Assembly (NCBI GenBank): GCA_033063855.1
Contig: CP093831.1
Location: 11,718,001-11,782,000 of the forward strand
Source of the DNA: Smittia aterrima
Taxonomy: Eukaryota > Arthropoda > Insecta > Diptera > Chironomidae
Reading direction: 5' to 3'
DNA length: 64,000 bases
Shown: positions 47,201-59,005 of the stretch, in pieces
Layout of the letters: every line of letters starts with the position of its first letter
Numbering within the stretch: position 1 is the stretch's first letter
Notes under the pieces: generated by a model
What the model saw: only the letters and a program-made list of their open reading frames with translations
Told to the model about the DNA's origin: nothing
The model's database searches: none
Made by a program: the position numbers and the translations under genes

Positions 47201-49509
47201 GCATTTTGCCTGGACTGGGATTAAAGACACGCCATTCACTTTGGTGGTCACATACCCGGAGCTCTATGGGCAATATCGATTGCAAACAAGAACCGAAGAT
47301 GAAATCCATCGCGTAAATGCGAAGGGAACAAATGTGCTGAACTTCTTCAGTGGCTTAAACTGGAAGATCCATCCCGATTGGTAAGATCAGTTAACTTTCG
47401 TTTTGTAATTTATTTTCTAACTCTTCATCATCTTTCAGGTTGTATTGCAAACATAGCAATGGCACATTCTCATCGCCTGAAGCTGAACTGCTTTACTTCT
47501 TAGAGCGAATGAGACAACCGGGATGGAGATGGCCATTGAATAGAAGTCCGCCTCCTCCAGAACATTTGAACATCTATAGTGAGTCACATAGTCTTTCAAA
47601 TATCTGATAAAGAAAATCATTTTTCTTTCAGCTAATAACACGTCAGGAAAACTTCTATCGGATAAGGATTCTTATTATTGCGATAGAAATTTAGTGCAGT
47701 CATTAGTATACGATGCTAAAATAACTGAATGGTTCTCGACTAATGTGACTAGTGATAAAGAAGGGCAAGTAATCTAAGAATTTAGTGTATTTAGCTTATT
47801 CCTTGCACAAAAGCTCCGAGCGTGTTGAAAGCTTCCAGGAAGAAACTGCTAATCAACTTTTCGTTAATCTAGCGCACTTGTTCATTGTTTTAAATATTTT
47901 TTATTCGTGAATTTCTTACACTCTATTAGAAATAAGCCCTTAGCTCTCTTGATTGATAAAATGCCAAGGTAAATGCCTTAGCTCTTGAAGCCGGCAGCCG
48001 GTTCATCCTCAACGAAATTGATTTTAGTGAAATTTTTGTTTTTGCAGTTTTGCTAAATTAATGTTTTCTGTGATTTTAGGAATGAAAGGAAGTTGAGATT
48101 TGGTGTCACAGTCTCGTTTGTTGCTACGCACAGTGGATTGTTGAGATGGAAATCCGAAGATGATTCCTCGATGCATGAGGAAATCAAACCAGAGTAAGCG
48201 AACTTTAATTCATTTGAACTTGAAGATTCATCTTTAAATCTTTAACAGAAATGAATTCAGTGAGACCAACAAGAGAGCAATCGATGAACTTTGGTATAAG
48301 CGAGCAGTCGAGCAACATTTCGTCGATCCTGAAAGCTTTGTTTACTCGGTTCCTTTCGACGTGGCTAACAGGAACGACACACTCGTCACGGGATCTCACG
48401 CTGTCTTTCATAAAGAAGCAAACAAAAATGCATCAGCTGCTGTCGTTGGCTTCCAGTTCAGACACTCAGCGATGTTTGCTTCATTCCGTAACACGACGAG
48501 CAACTGTGCTGACGCTTCTTGTTTAAACTGCGCTTCAGATGATTTCGAATGCTTCGTGTTAGATGAGAATGGTTACGTCGTCATTTCTCCGGAGCTCTCA
48601 GATACAGGAAAATTCTTTGGAGAGGTTCGCAGCCTCCTAATGAATCATTTGTACAGTGAAAAGGTTTACAAGAACATTACGATCTACGATTATCAAGCAG
48701 TTTGCTTTGTTGGAAAGGATTCGTTGAGCTACGCCAGCAAACTTTTGACGGTAGAGAAGAGTTTGAAATATATCCGAGAATTGTTTTAAACTTTTATATT
48801 TTCAGCCTTTCAAACACATTTGGGAACTTTTGAAGATTGTTTCAAGATACGTCGTGTGGTTGTTCCTTAGCGGCTTAGTCGAAAGCAGTCAATCGTATGG
48901 ATCCTATTCGTATAACAGTGACAGTAAGTTCAAAAGAATTAATTCAAAAGAGTTCACTAAACATTCTTGATCTCTTCAGATTCATACGAAAACGATTACA
49001 ACTCAGACACGACCGAGCGTTACGATTCACCAGGAACAAAAAATAAAGAGCAAGAATTTGACAAGCGAGTTCTCATCAATCGAACTCGCCCCGAGCGATG
49101 CGACAAAATTTTCTCGCTCTACACTCTCAATCGTCCAAAGGAAAAGGAAAAGGATTCGCCGTTCGATAGGCAGATGACCAATGACTGCCTCCGACCTTTC
49201 GTGGTCACTCAGATTCCTTATAGTAACTTGATTCTGGTCGTGGCATCCACTCTTTGCAGTATTCAACACCCAGTGCCATTCGGTCCTCTACCAAATCAAC
49301 CAGTTCAACATAATTATAACGCAACATCACTTCAATGCTTCAAATCGAATCAATATCCTCCTCTCAGTCGACGTCATCTCAAGGATTGCTTCAACAAACA
49401 TCTAAACGAGAGTCAAATTGAGATTTGCGGAAAAGCGAATAGATTTAATATCAGTTTTAATCTTCTTAGTCTATCACTACTTGTTATGATCTCAAAGAGC
49501 TTTTGTTAA
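44225..49509 (+). CDS. voltage-gated calcium channel alpha2-delta subunit
   Basis: Sixteen exons: 44225-44319, 44379-44425, 44484-45739, 45794-46012, 46135-46191, 46609-46689, 46749-46823, 46880-46990, 47046-47117, 47178-47380, 47439-47578, 47632-47764, 48080-48193, 48249-48750, 48806-48923 and 48980-49509, 1250 residues. A signal peptide precedes WAHKFGFELWNFGEYITRR. A von Willebrand A domain follows, with a perfect MIDAS (DNSGSMTG), then Cache-type modules (LLGVAGADVPVNDI; GYAFIVDNNGYILIHPDFRP; ATHSGLLRW; AIDELWYKRAVEQHF; SFVYSVPFDV). The hydrophobic C-terminus (FNLLSLSLLVMI) fits a GPI signal or membrane anchor. Alpha2-delta subunits carry Cav channels to the surface and shape synapses. 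I cannot tell which of the insect paralogues it is. Exon 12 appears to use a GC donor. Confidence 0.92.
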
Positions 49510-49727
49510 ACTTTCATATCAACAGCTCAAACTCTCCCGAGCAGAAATTTAGCTTAAAAACTGAAACATTTCCCGATCACTTTTGATAAGAAATCCCTTC
49601 GTGTAAATATATTTCTCGTCTTTAGAGTTTTGTACACATCACAAAAATCGATTGAAGATGAAGACAAATAGTTCAATTTAGTTAAAGTTTCTATTCGACA
49701 CGCCGAACGCTCTTTTGTTCTTTATTC

Positions 49728-49733
49728 AATAAA
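49728..49733 (+). terminator. poly(A) signal of the alpha2-delta gene
   Basis: AATAAA about 220 bp after the stop, and 250 bp before the next gene starts. Confidence 0.5.
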
Positions 49734-49913
49734 TTAAACTTTATGTCGATCTCACACGTTTTCTTTTATCTATCGCAATAAATCACAAATTTATTTTCAG
49801 CGAGCATGTGTCATGACGAACTTCTACGTAATAGCGATTAAGTTCATATCAAAGCACTTGAACATTGATATGACGAATAAATCTTATCAAACGGTTCAAA
49901 ACAAACTGAAAGG

Positions 49914-49942
49914 TATTTAAGAACTTCCAGTTCGCTTCAGTG
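49914..49942 (+). promoter_or_regulatory. TATA-like box and initiator of the small secreted-protein gene
   Basis: TATTTAA at 49914-49920 is followed about 25 bp later by an arthropod initiator TCAGTG (49937-49942). The start codon is 35 bp further on. The spacing fits a TATA-driven, highly expressed secretory gene. Confidence 0.45.
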
Positions 49943-49975
49943 ATTCAAAGAGACAACATTCATTGTTCTATCAAA

Positions 49976-50483
49976 ATGATTGCGGCTAAAATTTTATTGA
50001 TCTCTTTGATCTGCTCGATTGCTTTTGCTCAGAACGTCACTAAATTTACTTACGAACCTCGTCTTCTTTTGTGGTCAGGAGCAAGAGCCGATGGTAGGAA
50101 TTGAAAGATTTTCTTTCTTTTTTTTTTTTTGTTAAACTTAATTTCAATTGACAGGAGATAGATTCCTTCACACGGACATTCAGATGTCGCCATTCTTCAA
50201 CGAAAGCTCTACCTTCGATGTCACGGTTAAGTATATCACAGACGGATCAGTTTTATCGTTTTCGTACTACGAAGTTTACATTTACGGAGTAAGTTTCTCT
50301 TAGTCACAAATGAAATTCAGATTTCATGTAAACGATTTATTTTAGGCTCAACCGAACCAATCCACCACCGATGGTAATATCTCTGGACCTCTTCCGTGGG
50401 TCAGAGTTAAACTGCAAGGGATCTCTGATAGTGTGACTCAAGTTGTTTTGAGAGTCTACGGATTTCTAGCTGAGGAAAATTAA
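49976..50483 (+). CDS. small secreted protein, MBF2-like
   Basis: Exons 49976-50093, 50155-50288 and 50346-50483, 129 residues. A clean signal peptide (ILLISLICSIAFAQ) is followed by a beta-rich domain of about 110 residues: LLLWSGARADGDRFL, YITDGSVLSFSYYEVYIYG, and PLPWVRVKLQG ending VYGFLAE. G-D-R-x-L near the start, alternating hydrophobics and the final YGF resemble the insect MBF2 / 'salivary secreted peptide' group, a set of small secreted proteins of unclear role. No Cys remain in the mature part, which argues against a toxin or defensin-type peptide. AATAAA at 50509-50514. Confidence 0.6.
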
Positions 50484-50514
50484 ATTGAATTAAAATCAGA
50501 ATCAATTAAATAAA

Positions 50515-53222
50515 ATGTTGAACAAGAATTTTCCAATTGTTGATTAATTTCTAGATTTTCCTACAACATTTTGATGTGTTTCAATTTTTTTAAGGTTATC
50601 CCAGCTAGTAAAAGTAGATAACAAGAAATGATAAAGCTTTGCTCAATGTTTGACTTTTATTTTGGTCACTGATCAATTCACATATGTTGCTTAAAGGCCA
50701 AAAATTAGGTCATGCTCAGTAAACGTTAAATGTTAGTAATAAGTTGATGAAAGCAAAGACTTTAATTGCTTGGGCACGGAACAAACTCTTTAGGCAATCG
50801 AGATATTTTTTACTTCTTCGAGAACTGAAGCTTATTTTTACCATAACAAGTGTTTTTGATGTTTTATTTTTAGCGATTGAATCCATGAACGACCTTGACT
50901 GAAAAGCACTCGTCATCGCTTCTCGTCATTAGTGAGCAAAATCAATCAAGCTCGATTTCATGAGCTGTCAAAAATTCGACTAAACACTTTCGGGGATCAT
51001 TACCTGCCACCCATATCGAGCTCATTTCTCATACCGTGCCTTGCCTCATCACATCGCACGAAGCACATCGTCACTTTTGCAATGAGAGACGACATGAGAG
51101 TTCACCAATTACGAAATTAATCTTCACGTCGGGCTCATCACAGTTCATGTGAATTATTGTTATTACCTTCTTTCATCGAGCTTCGCTTCAAAACCTGATC
51201 ACGTCTGCACTTGACTTAGAGTTGAAGTGATTATATAATGCAAACTTCATCGAGTCGATGTTTTCTTTTTGCCCTCAAGCAATAAAGAGAGCGAGACGAC
51301 TGCGGCATAGTGAACTGGAAGCCAACATTTCTGTCTCTCAACAAATCCATTGGAAGCAAAAAAAAATATTTTTTTTTTGTTTTCGCCGGCTGAGCTCGAA
51401 TATTGTTCAGTTGAAGTCCAACACAGCCTCTGAGCAGGAGTGTGTCGATATATAGTAGACGCGAGTTTAAAACTTGAGACGAAGTGAAAGAAAGCTAATA
51501 AACGTTAATTGAGTGATCAATTGCAAACATTAAGTTCCATTTGGAAATCAAGAGGTTTTGACTTTAATCGATAAATAATGAACGACACATGTCAAAAGTT
51601 ATCTGAAATAGTTTCGTTTTCGTTGTTAACAAAGGGCTTAATTATTATTATTATCGTTGCATAACTGGCGCGGTGAATGAGAAAAGGAAAAATATTCACG
51701 ATCAAGAAAGATTTTAATGCTCGATAAAGGTGTGTAAGAAAGTCTTGAAACAGATTTTTTGAAGTTGCTGCATTTTTTCCTTCAGAAATTGAGCTCGAAC
51801 TCGTTTTAATTTTGAGCGTCACATTAATGCAATTTTTCTGAAAGTAACCGAGAAAAATCAAGCTGAAGTTGAATTGACACGAAGGGAAACAAGAACAACG
51901 ATTCTTTTTATTAGCGTCACGGTTGATTGAATCATTTTACTGAAAAGTCCGTCGATTCGTTCATTCTTCTCCGCACAGAAATATTAGCAAACAATGAGGT
52001 AATTGTGAAATGAAAGAACTGACTGGCGGGCCATGGCAAAATTGAAAAAATATTTAGCAACAAAATTGTTTAACATTTGAATATTTATCGATGCTTAATA
52101 ATCACTCAAAAGATGAGATTCAATGACAAATTTTGGTCATGAAATCGGTGATTTGAATGAAGTGATAGAGTGTGTTGAAGATCGCAAGCTTCTCGAGCTT
52201 TTATCGTGAGATTAAATTTAGAGTTTTTTTAGCGAACGAGTTTTGAAAAATCCATTTCTTCATTCTTGATATTTGCATTTAAAATCACAACCGTTACAGT
52301 TAGCGGCTAACGTTGGATTTCGCAAAGCGCTCTGATAAATATCACAGTTGATCGAGTGGGACGAGATATTAATTATCAAGCAAATTTCAAAACGAGTAAA
52401 AGTGTGAAATTTTACATGAAGTTAATTGAGAATTCAAGGTCCACCTGTGGTTCGTCTGGAGTCATCTCGCTTGGATTTTCCCAAGTGTTAAGTGGACAAG
52501 GTTGTTACTTCAAGATCTGTTTGCATTTCGATGCATTTCGTGATCTCATTGTTCAGAGTTTTGGACATTCAATTCAACGTCCGATGACTTCGCAATGTTT
52601 AAGTCATAAACTAACATTTTCAATGAACTTTTACAAATCCAACTGAACATTCAGTTTGCAGCAATTGACACACTTTTATGTACAGACGATTTTCCCACTA
52701 ATTGTTTTCTACTACCAAGTCAGTCTGCTTGCTGCTGCTGGCATTGTATGTGAATAAATTTAATTGTTATGCAATGGCGTTTTTTGTTGTGCAGCATCAC
52801 AGTTTAAGCCTTAACAGTAAACGACATCTGATGTCTCGAATTAATCGATTGGAGAAAGTTTTATTTTTTCACATGGAAGAAGAAAGAAGTCGCGAATTTT
52901 TTGTTTTTTAAGGCGATGACGAAACAGGAAAATCATTTGAATCAATTTGACGAATTTTTGTTCATACTGGTGAAGAGTTAAAGCTAAATTGATTTTTGCA
53001 CCCGTTTGATCTTTGAAAATGCCATCGGCGAATATTTTTAATAAACTGTTGGCAAAGGTCAGGTTTTTGATTTTCACTTTCAATGGACAAAAATAATGTT
53101 TTCATGTTGAAGTTGGATCATCGAGATAGTCGCGGCATAAAACATTTCTTAAACGTCGATTATTTAACGTCTTTGAAGTTGTCTCGAGTGAGTGATTGCA
53201 GTGATTATCTTCTGATTACAGA
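50515..53222. other. long non-coding region upstream of membrane-protein gene A
   Basis: About 2.7 kb of AT-rich sequence. Open frames (52356-52646, 52702-52911) have no splice logic or family resemblance. A candidate core promoter is at 51385-51446. The last 175 bp (from 53048) is nearly identical to the flank of gene B and carries a 63-codon upstream open frame (53083-53274). Confidence 0.4.
51385..51446 (+). promoter_or_regulatory. candidate core promoter of membrane-protein gene A
   Basis: GCCGGC (51385-51390), initiator TCAGTT (51407-51412) and a block gagcaggagtgtgtc (51432-51446), the last starting at +24 relative to the initiator A. The same three elements with nearly the same spacing occur at 56097-56157, upstream of gene B, in otherwise diverged sequence. 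Confidence 0.45.
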
Positions 53223-54129
53223 ATGGATCAAGCATCTAACGAATATTCGATGTACATTCCTCGTGTGGCTCTGAGTTCGTCGAGCTCATCAAGCAAAGGC
53301 TCAAGCCGCTTGACAGAATTCAAAACTGCTCGACGCAACGGCGAAGTGTCTGAGACCAGTGGAGAAAGTGAGTCGGAAGGAATTTACGGCTCATCAATTC
53401 GAAATTATGCCCCGAGAGCTGGTCGTGATCGGATGTACTTTGTTCACAAAGCGCCGAAACGAGGATCGAATTCCACAAAAAGCTCGTCAGCATCTTCATC
53501 AAGCAATCACAGTAATTATGTAAGAATTGATTGCTCACATTAGGATTTTGATTGATTCAATCAACAATGTGTCTCATTAACAGAGCGTCAACTCATTGCT
53601 GCTGAGTGTCAAAAACTTGGAGAACTTCAATAAGTCAGTTGAGCTGGCTCAATCAAAGTCTTCATCATCTGATCGCCACATTGCAGACGACAATCCAAAC
53701 ATTATTTTGAAACCCAATTTCTACGACAACTATGTAGTCAACTATGATACTCACAATTATCCAATCTACGAATATCGCTCGAAAATGTTGGAAAATATCA
53801 GAAACATCGCTGCCAATAACGACAAGTTGATGTCATCAGCGAGTATCACGCAAGAGAAGGAAGCTGACGCGATTTCAATTACGAGTTCCAGAACAAACAC
53901 AAACTTTACCGGTTCGTTCTAAATAATTAATTTAATAGCTTAGCATAAAGTTCTTTTTTCATTTACAGTTGTTTCCCTTAACGACCGAAGACTGAACAAA
54001 TCCAAAGCATTTTGTCGAAGAAGTCGACAGATTACAATCCTGATCCTCGTGATGACTTTTCTCTTCTTGATTCTAATCTCATTCATGCTTTTAGCACTTG
54101 ACATGCGAAATCAGAAAATGCCGAGATAG
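53223..54129 (+). CDS. small single-pass membrane protein of unknown family, gene A
   Basis: Coding exons 53223-53519, 53584-53911 and 53969-54129, 261 residues; an acceptor (ttacag) directly before the ATG implies a 5' UTR exon. There is no signal peptide. The N-terminal 200 residues are Ser-rich and probably disordered (SSSSSSSKGSSRLTEF; SSSASSSSNHSNY). One membrane helix lies near the C-terminus (ITILILVMTFLFLILISFML), with a short basic end (MRNQKMPR). Charges (CRRSR before the helix) favour the N-terminus in the cytosol, a type II or tail-anchored layout. I do not recognise the family. Gene B 5.8 kb downstream is a tandem copy. AATAAA at 54160-54165. Confidence 0.72.
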
Positions 54130-55122
54130 AAATTTATTTGCTGTTTCCATGAAAATTTGAATAAAACTTTAATTTAACAATTTAAATTCCTTGATCTAGT
54201 TTTGATTACTTGTCAAAAATCCCACGAACTCAGCAATTTATCTTCATGAGGAAATCCGCGTGCCACTGCTTCCCTGGTTAAATGAAATTGTAAGTCTCTT
54301 TGTCTGTTTGAAATCTTTAACAAATCATTTCGTGACAATCGAATTCGTTGAGGAAAATTATTTGTCTGAAGAAATACATTTGTTGCACAATCAGAGACGC
54401 GTGCTCGTCGTCACAAACAGTTTTGTGCTCGTCTTGGCGGTCAACGACAGGTGACGCATTGACACTTCAATACTTGATAATGGAATGTTTGTGTTCTCCT
54501 AATTCAAAACACGAAAACTCGCCGTCGACCTTCAAAAGCTACATAAAGTAACACAAGAGTTCATTATGTCTGAGGAGTCGTAAACAAGTCGACTTGCATT
54601 ATTGGAAATTGAATTTCTTTAAGTCTTGTTTTTCGAACGTAGATGATCTGCTTAATTAAACTTTCAGCACGTCGTAATGAAATCCTGCACGAGCATAAGT
54701 CTAAGAAATAGCTTCATCTGTCATCTTCAGGTAACGCTCAATTGACTAGCGATCCATCTGAGAAATGAAAGCGAGAGCTTCAAAATTTCTTAAACAGGCG
54801 GCACGGTCACGCAAACGAATGATTGCAAGTAAATGAAGGATGACGACACGCTTTCATGAAGAGTGTTAATGACCCGACACTTTGTTATCATTTATTTCAA
54901 GATTTTTTCTTTCCATTCACTGCATTTCAAAGATTCCGAGAAACTTGCAAACGCTAAAATTGCGAGACGGCCCTTTGACTGCACAAAAAATTTCATCATT
55001 TGTGCCCATTTTATGAAACTCTTATTAAGCTCTGATGAGATCGCGTTACTCAGCATAAAAATAATTTATTCAACTACTTGCCACCTGAATCCTATAAATC
55101 GTAATGTTTCGCTGATTTGCAT

Positions 55123-55148
55123 TCTTCTCTCTCTCGCTCTCTCTCTCC
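55123..55148. repeat. CT/GA microsatellite
   Basis: A near-perfect run of CT dinucleotides interrupted by one cg. On the minus strand it reads GAGAG, so it could also serve as GAGA-factor sites. Confidence 0.7.
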
Positions 55149-56096
55149 ACCTTTTTCCATAAAGTAGATACAAAAACAAAACTCTTAGCTGGGTCAGAGA
55201 TTCTGTTTTCAAGAGAAATGTGGTTTGGTTTGAACTGCCTTCAAGGTTGAAATACCAGATTCGATCGACGAGCTACCGAGTACGAAGCAAGCTAAAAATA
55301 AATCATTAACTGGAATTAAGTCGAAGCTTTTGCGGTTCAAGTCATCCAATTAACATAACGTCTGACAACAAACATTTTGATGATGCCACAATTATGATTT
55401 CATGAAAATCGTATCAACTCGAGCTTGTTTCCTTCTATTGCGATGAGCGGAGTTCAACGGAAGCTTCGAGCTGCTTTCAAGGCGTGCATCCAAGTATACG
55501 AGCATTGTTCAACAATTGCAGTCGAATTCTCAATGTTCTGATGTCGATAACTCAATTAAATTCTCGACTAGCGAAGCCTCGCACGCTTTATCTATTGCCA
55601 GTTATACAATCTTTAGCTCAGCTTCCATTTTAATGTCCTCGTATTTGCGTTTCGCTTTAAACAATTCGGAAGACTGAGAAAGCGTTACACAAACCGGCAC
55701 AAACTTTGCCCACTTTTTATGGACGTGATATTTGATTTGCATAATAAAAATTAAGTTTATCGTTTAGTGACTTTCGTTCCGAATCCGGTGAGGATCGACA
55801 ATGATTTGTTTATAAGAAGGAGTTCCCTTCGTAATGAGGTAACTCATAACGACCTACATTTGTTTTACGATGCACGCATTTGAATTTCTGAATTAATGTG
55901 ACTTGATACTTGAGAGTGATATCCGACCAATTAATTTTATTTTATTGATATTTTGGTTTGCTCTTCGTCGCGATCTCAACATAAAAAAATGCAATCGAGT
56001 TAAAGTCTCTCTCCTGCACTCAGCGACTGGAAATCAACTTCTCTTCACTCGCAGTAAGTTTCTTTCGGCTGGAAATGCTGCGCGGACTCATAATTT

Positions 56097-56157
56097 GCCG
56101 GCTTTTTTTTTCACGATTCAGTTTATGTTGTGGCATAGCCTCGAGCAGGAGTGTGTC
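56097..56157 (+). promoter_or_regulatory. candidate core promoter of membrane-protein gene B
   Basis: GCCGGC (56097-56102), initiator TCAGTT (56118-56123) and gagcaggagtgtgtc (56143-56157), the latter again at +24 from the initiator A. It mirrors the elements before gene A, which makes a shared transcription-start module likely. Confidence 0.45.
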
Positions 56158-59005
56158 TGAAAGTTGAAAGAAAAAAGAATTCGCGAATTTCGCACGACAA
56201 TAAAAATTGTTAAAACATAAAAGACTGTGAACAATCGATTAAATTAAAAGTTAACAGAACTAACAAGTTGAACTAAAGCGTTTTTTCGGCAGTAAGCCGC
56301 TCAAGACGATTTCGTGATCAAACGAAAGCTCGGCAACAATTGATTTGGTTACTTATAAGGTGCGTGCAATTTTTGCTCAACAGCCCCGAGACGAGAGAGA
56401 GAAAGAAATTAAATCTGAAGAATGAACGAGTTTCAGGTCCCAAACCGTCATGCGATTGAAACTCAATGAAATCAACGATCGAGATAAATGTCTTAAGCGA
56501 GCGAATGAATGAACGAAAGTGAAATTTATGTTAAACTGCTTTGCATGTCTCAAAGAGTCGAGTCAACATGCATTCGCGTCTTGAGAGCGTAGAAATAGGT
56601 CTTGGTGATCGCTACTCGCTTTGATCGGTACGTTCACATCGTAAGGTTGCAGCAGAGTAATTTACGTGGAATTTCCTATAAAATTTAGATCAAACTTTTT
56701 CGAGTCTGCAATTTTAAGTTTTCACACAAATTGCGTGAGCAAAAAAATGTTGAACTCCAACTGTCACAATCAGCGAATTAGGAAACGTGCGTGTACTTCA
56801 AGATTGACAAAGTGTCTGTAAAGCAATTTGATATTAGCAAAAGGAATTTCACTTCACTCAATTCGAAAGGAGTGTCCACGACTCGTCGTTGAAAGCGTTC
56901 AAGAGCGTTCATGATATTTTGATCAAGTTCATTGTGCTTGTTGACGATTCTTCAGATGTTTCACGTTTTCGAGTTCACTTTACCGTTTTCGGAGGGTCGA
57001 GTATGACTCGTGATGAATATTAATTTCACTTGCGAAGTAAAACCCGAAAATGTCGTCTGAGAAGTTTAATTGGAATCAAGATCACCATAATTTTCTTAAT
57101 AAGTCGATGAACTGGAAAGCTTCTTACATAATCCATTGTTCAATGAGAACGAGCACTTGCAATCGAGTCCTTTCATGTTATATAACTTTTCACTAAGACT
57201 CTTAGATCACGAGCAGATTCGTTTCGTTTTGCAAAATAAGAAATATCTCGGTTTCCATCGTCAAAAGCTCTTTCAAGGTTGAAATCTCAAGTTGAAATTA
57301 ATGATAACTCTCGTCGAGTGTAAAAATAGTAAACGAGCGTCGAGTTAATCAATTTATCGCTTCAGAAATGAAGTTGGATGGGCAAAAGTCGCAATATCGT
57401 GCCATCAATTGAAGGCTTATGCAAGAGATGACTTCTGATCATAAATACAATTCTCGTAAGCCTCCGCTTGAGAGAAGAACGTTTTTTTTAAAGATTCTTT
57501 ATCACAAGTTATTAAATGATAATTCAGTTTGTATCTTGAGACCTTCGATTAAAGTTTCACGGGACACCTCAAGGTGAGACTGAATCTTTAAAGGTAAACA
57601 TTAAAAAAGTTGGCGCGTCTTGTTATGACAACAATTAACTTCGACTTTATTTGCATGTTTGCGTGCTTTTTCCCATCGAAGTCCGCAATTATGCAATAAA
57701 AGAGTTTTCATTGTTGTGCACTCTCTGTGTGTCACAAAGCAAACGACCGATTAGGAGGATCGAGAAAGTGTTATACAAGCCGGCAAAGCTCACCTACTTC
57801 TCGTTGATCTCGTTTTAATTTACATATTGAGCTTGGAGTTTGATCGCGACCCGATGAATCCACGTGAGGGAATTCCCTCTCACGATTTGTTATGCAATTT
57901 GTGCACGCATTGCTTTCAATTAGTTTACCTTTAGCTTTCATGTTAATTGTTCGCTAAAAAGTTTCGCCATGAGTGTGGGAGTTTGTTGAAAGATATTTTG
58001 CTTTGTCCGATGTCTTGTGCAAATTCCTCGAAGTTTGAGAATAAGTCTACCGCCTTGCGCAAATAAAACTTAACAACTTCTGGGTAGGACGACAAAGAAT
58101 CTAACAAAGTCTGAACTTTATTTTAAAACCATTCGCACTCTGCAATAAACTCAATTAATGCATTAGCTTCAAAAAAAAAAGCGGAAAATAATGTTTATGA
58201 CCTGACCCACATCTTAGCGCATGCATAATTTTTCTTTCGTATTGTTGTCGTTACCAAGTCGAGACATTTACCAACCAAAATGGAAATTTCTGATGAAATT
58301 CTGAGCAAAAATTATTGTTATTCCTTCAGAAGAAATCAGTTGCGATATAAATTTTCAATTATTGCCCTCGCGCTTTCCAAAGGTCCGGTAACGATTTATT
58401 TGCTCGATTAAGCGACGGTAATTATAGCGTATAATAATAATCGCGGCCGCTTTAACTTTTCCATTGCGGTCACATTGAGCGCGATCATCGCTGTTTACAC
58501 ACCAAAGCGAGATTGTGGCGAGTTGCAGACCTGCATTGCCATTAGTCGCGCTGAAACCAGCATCATCATTCAACGACGATCATGACATGTCTTCTCCATT
58601 TTTCGCATCGAAAGGTCGATAAAGAGTTGAATGCCATGATCTTATTGAAGCTTTTTTCTGATGCGACGAGAAGATCTTCTCGATTACAAATGAAACTTCG
58701 ATGCGTAGCAAATCGTCTTCTAAGCAATTGGAGATTTATTAAAATAACTTTTTATTTTCAAAGTGATTGAGAGTTTGTATCTCTGAACCATTGACCTAAA
58801 TCAAAGCTCAAAGCAACGGTCGAAGTATTTATTGGCAAAGGTCAGGTTTTTGATTTTCACTTTCAATGGACAAAAATAATGTTTTCATGTTGAAGTTGGA
58901 TCATCGAGATAGTCGCGGCATAAAACATTTCTTAAACGTCGATTATTTAACGTCTTTGAAGTTGTCTCGAGTGAGTGATTGCAGTAATTATCTTCTGATT
59001 ACAGA

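Larger units (their letters stand above)
54166..59005. other. long non-coding region between membrane-protein genes A and B
   Basis: About 4.8 kb without a supported gene. It holds a CT-rich microsatellite (55123-55148) and the candidate core promoter of gene B. A GC-richer stretch at 58360-58580 has taatta/ttataat motifs. Some short blocks (for example ttcaaggttgaaat at about 55242 and 57274) recur in order, hinting at an old internal duplication. The size and density of such blocks suggest regulatory sequence of a tightly controlled gene pair. Confidence 0.4.

Noticed and set aside
48251..48526. 91-codon frame MNSVRPTREQS in the alpha2-delta region
   Set aside because: Out of phase with the conserved reading (NEFSETNKRAIDELWY), which is the true alpha2-delta exon.
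52356..52911. Plus-strand frames of 96 and 69 codons upstream of membrane-protein gene A
   Set aside because: No family resemblance, no splice sites in phase, and no counterpart upstream of gene B.
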